Shown in pieces: positions 6,278 through 6,399 of a stretch of DNA of 6,399 bases; position 1 is the stretch's first letter; each line of letters opens with the position of its first letter. A program made the position numbers and the translations under genes. The notes beneath the pieces were generated by a model. It was not told the origin of the DNA and ran no database searches. It was given only the letters and a program-made list of their open reading frames with translations. Where the stretch lies: the NCBI GenBank assembly GCA_029564115.1, contig JAKQQP010000030.1, positions 1 through 6,399 of the forward strand, in the 5' to 3' direction. This DNA comes from Candidatus Rifleibacteriota bacterium (GTDB lineage: Bacteria > Riflebacteria > Ozemobacteria > Ozemobacterales > Ozemobacteraceae).

Positions 6278-6399
6278 ATGCGCTGGGCATCAGCTCCTTC
6301 ACCTCGCCATCAACTAGTTCTTTTCCCGACTTCGCTTGATGAGTCTATACCAGCAAATCATCCACTCAGGCAACTGGATGTGCTTTTAGACAGCATTGA
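6278..6399 (+). CDS. IS1182-type transposase, N-terminus (partial, runs off the window)
   Basis: Forty codons are visible and the frame is open at the window edge. The stretch QLVLFPTSLDESIPANHPLR (residues 12-31) followed by QLDVLLDSI is the characteristic start of DUF772 (InsH-type N-terminal domain) transposases, in particular the IS1182 family, whose members usually begin with a VLFPxxLDxxIPxDHPVR-like motif and continue into a DDE-type catalytic domain. That catalytic part is not in the window, so whether the gene is intact cannot be judged. Family recognised from memory of the motif; the exact IS group is less certain than the transposase call. Confidence 0.75.
   Translation, partial: MRWASAPSPRHQLVLFPTSLDESIPANHPLRQLDVLLDSI

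Larger units (their letters stand above)
6185..6399 (+). mobile_element. Left part of an insertion sequence (partial, left boundary approximate)
   Basis: A promoter, a ribosome binding site and the start of a transposase gene follow one another and run off the window. The true left end cannot be fixed because the right terminal repeat is outside the window. The break in the palindromic repeat after CATTCCCGCG (about 6180) and the sequence beginning GGGGTCTGTC (6184-6193) make 6180-6200 the likeliest place. Boundary by inference only. Confidence 0.5.

Overview
The window is bacterial DNA of moderate, roughly even base composition. It is dominated by two long, head-to-tail genes on the + strand (227-3154 and 3151-6063). 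They overlap by four bases (ATGA) and encode membrane proteins of 975 and 970 residues. Both have the same layout: cytoplasmic N-terminus, TM1, a ~295-residue outside domain, TM2, a short positively charged cytoplasmic loop, TM3, a second ~300-residue outside domain, TM4, HAMP, and a C-terminal class III nucleotide cyclase domain. The large outside domains suggest a bacterium with a periplasm. The phylum cannot be fixed from this window; a Riflebacteria-like or other deep-branching Gram-negative lineage is only a weak impression.

The central observation is that the two cyclase domains are degenerate in complementary ways. Protein A (first gene) keeps both metal-binding aspartates (D802, D846) but has lost the purine-recognition lysine (Q842) and the transition-state Asn and Arg (H922, E926). 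Protein B (second gene) keeps the lysine, threonine, asparagine and arginine (K834, T902, N909, R913) but has lost the first metal aspartate (S794). Class III active sites form at a dimer interface, with metals from one chain and K/T/N/R from the other. An A-B heterodimer would therefore have exactly one complete, ATP-type site and one dead site, while either homodimer would lack essential residues. This is the C1/C2 division of labour of mammalian transmembrane adenylyl cyclases, here split over two translationally coupled bacterial genes, each with its own double sensor.

Layout: 1-68 holds a probable tail of an upstream gene. Positions 69-226 are an AT-rich leader with a TATAAT element and a ribosome binding site for the GTG start at 227. 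Next come the cyclase pair, then a 6064-6277 spacer containing a dispersed-type palindromic repeat (about 6131-6178) and a good promoter (6208-6237). The window ends inside the 5' end of a transposase gene (6278 onward) of the IS1182/DUF772 type. No RNA genes or CRISPR arrays were seen, and no convincing intrinsic terminator follows the cyclase operon.
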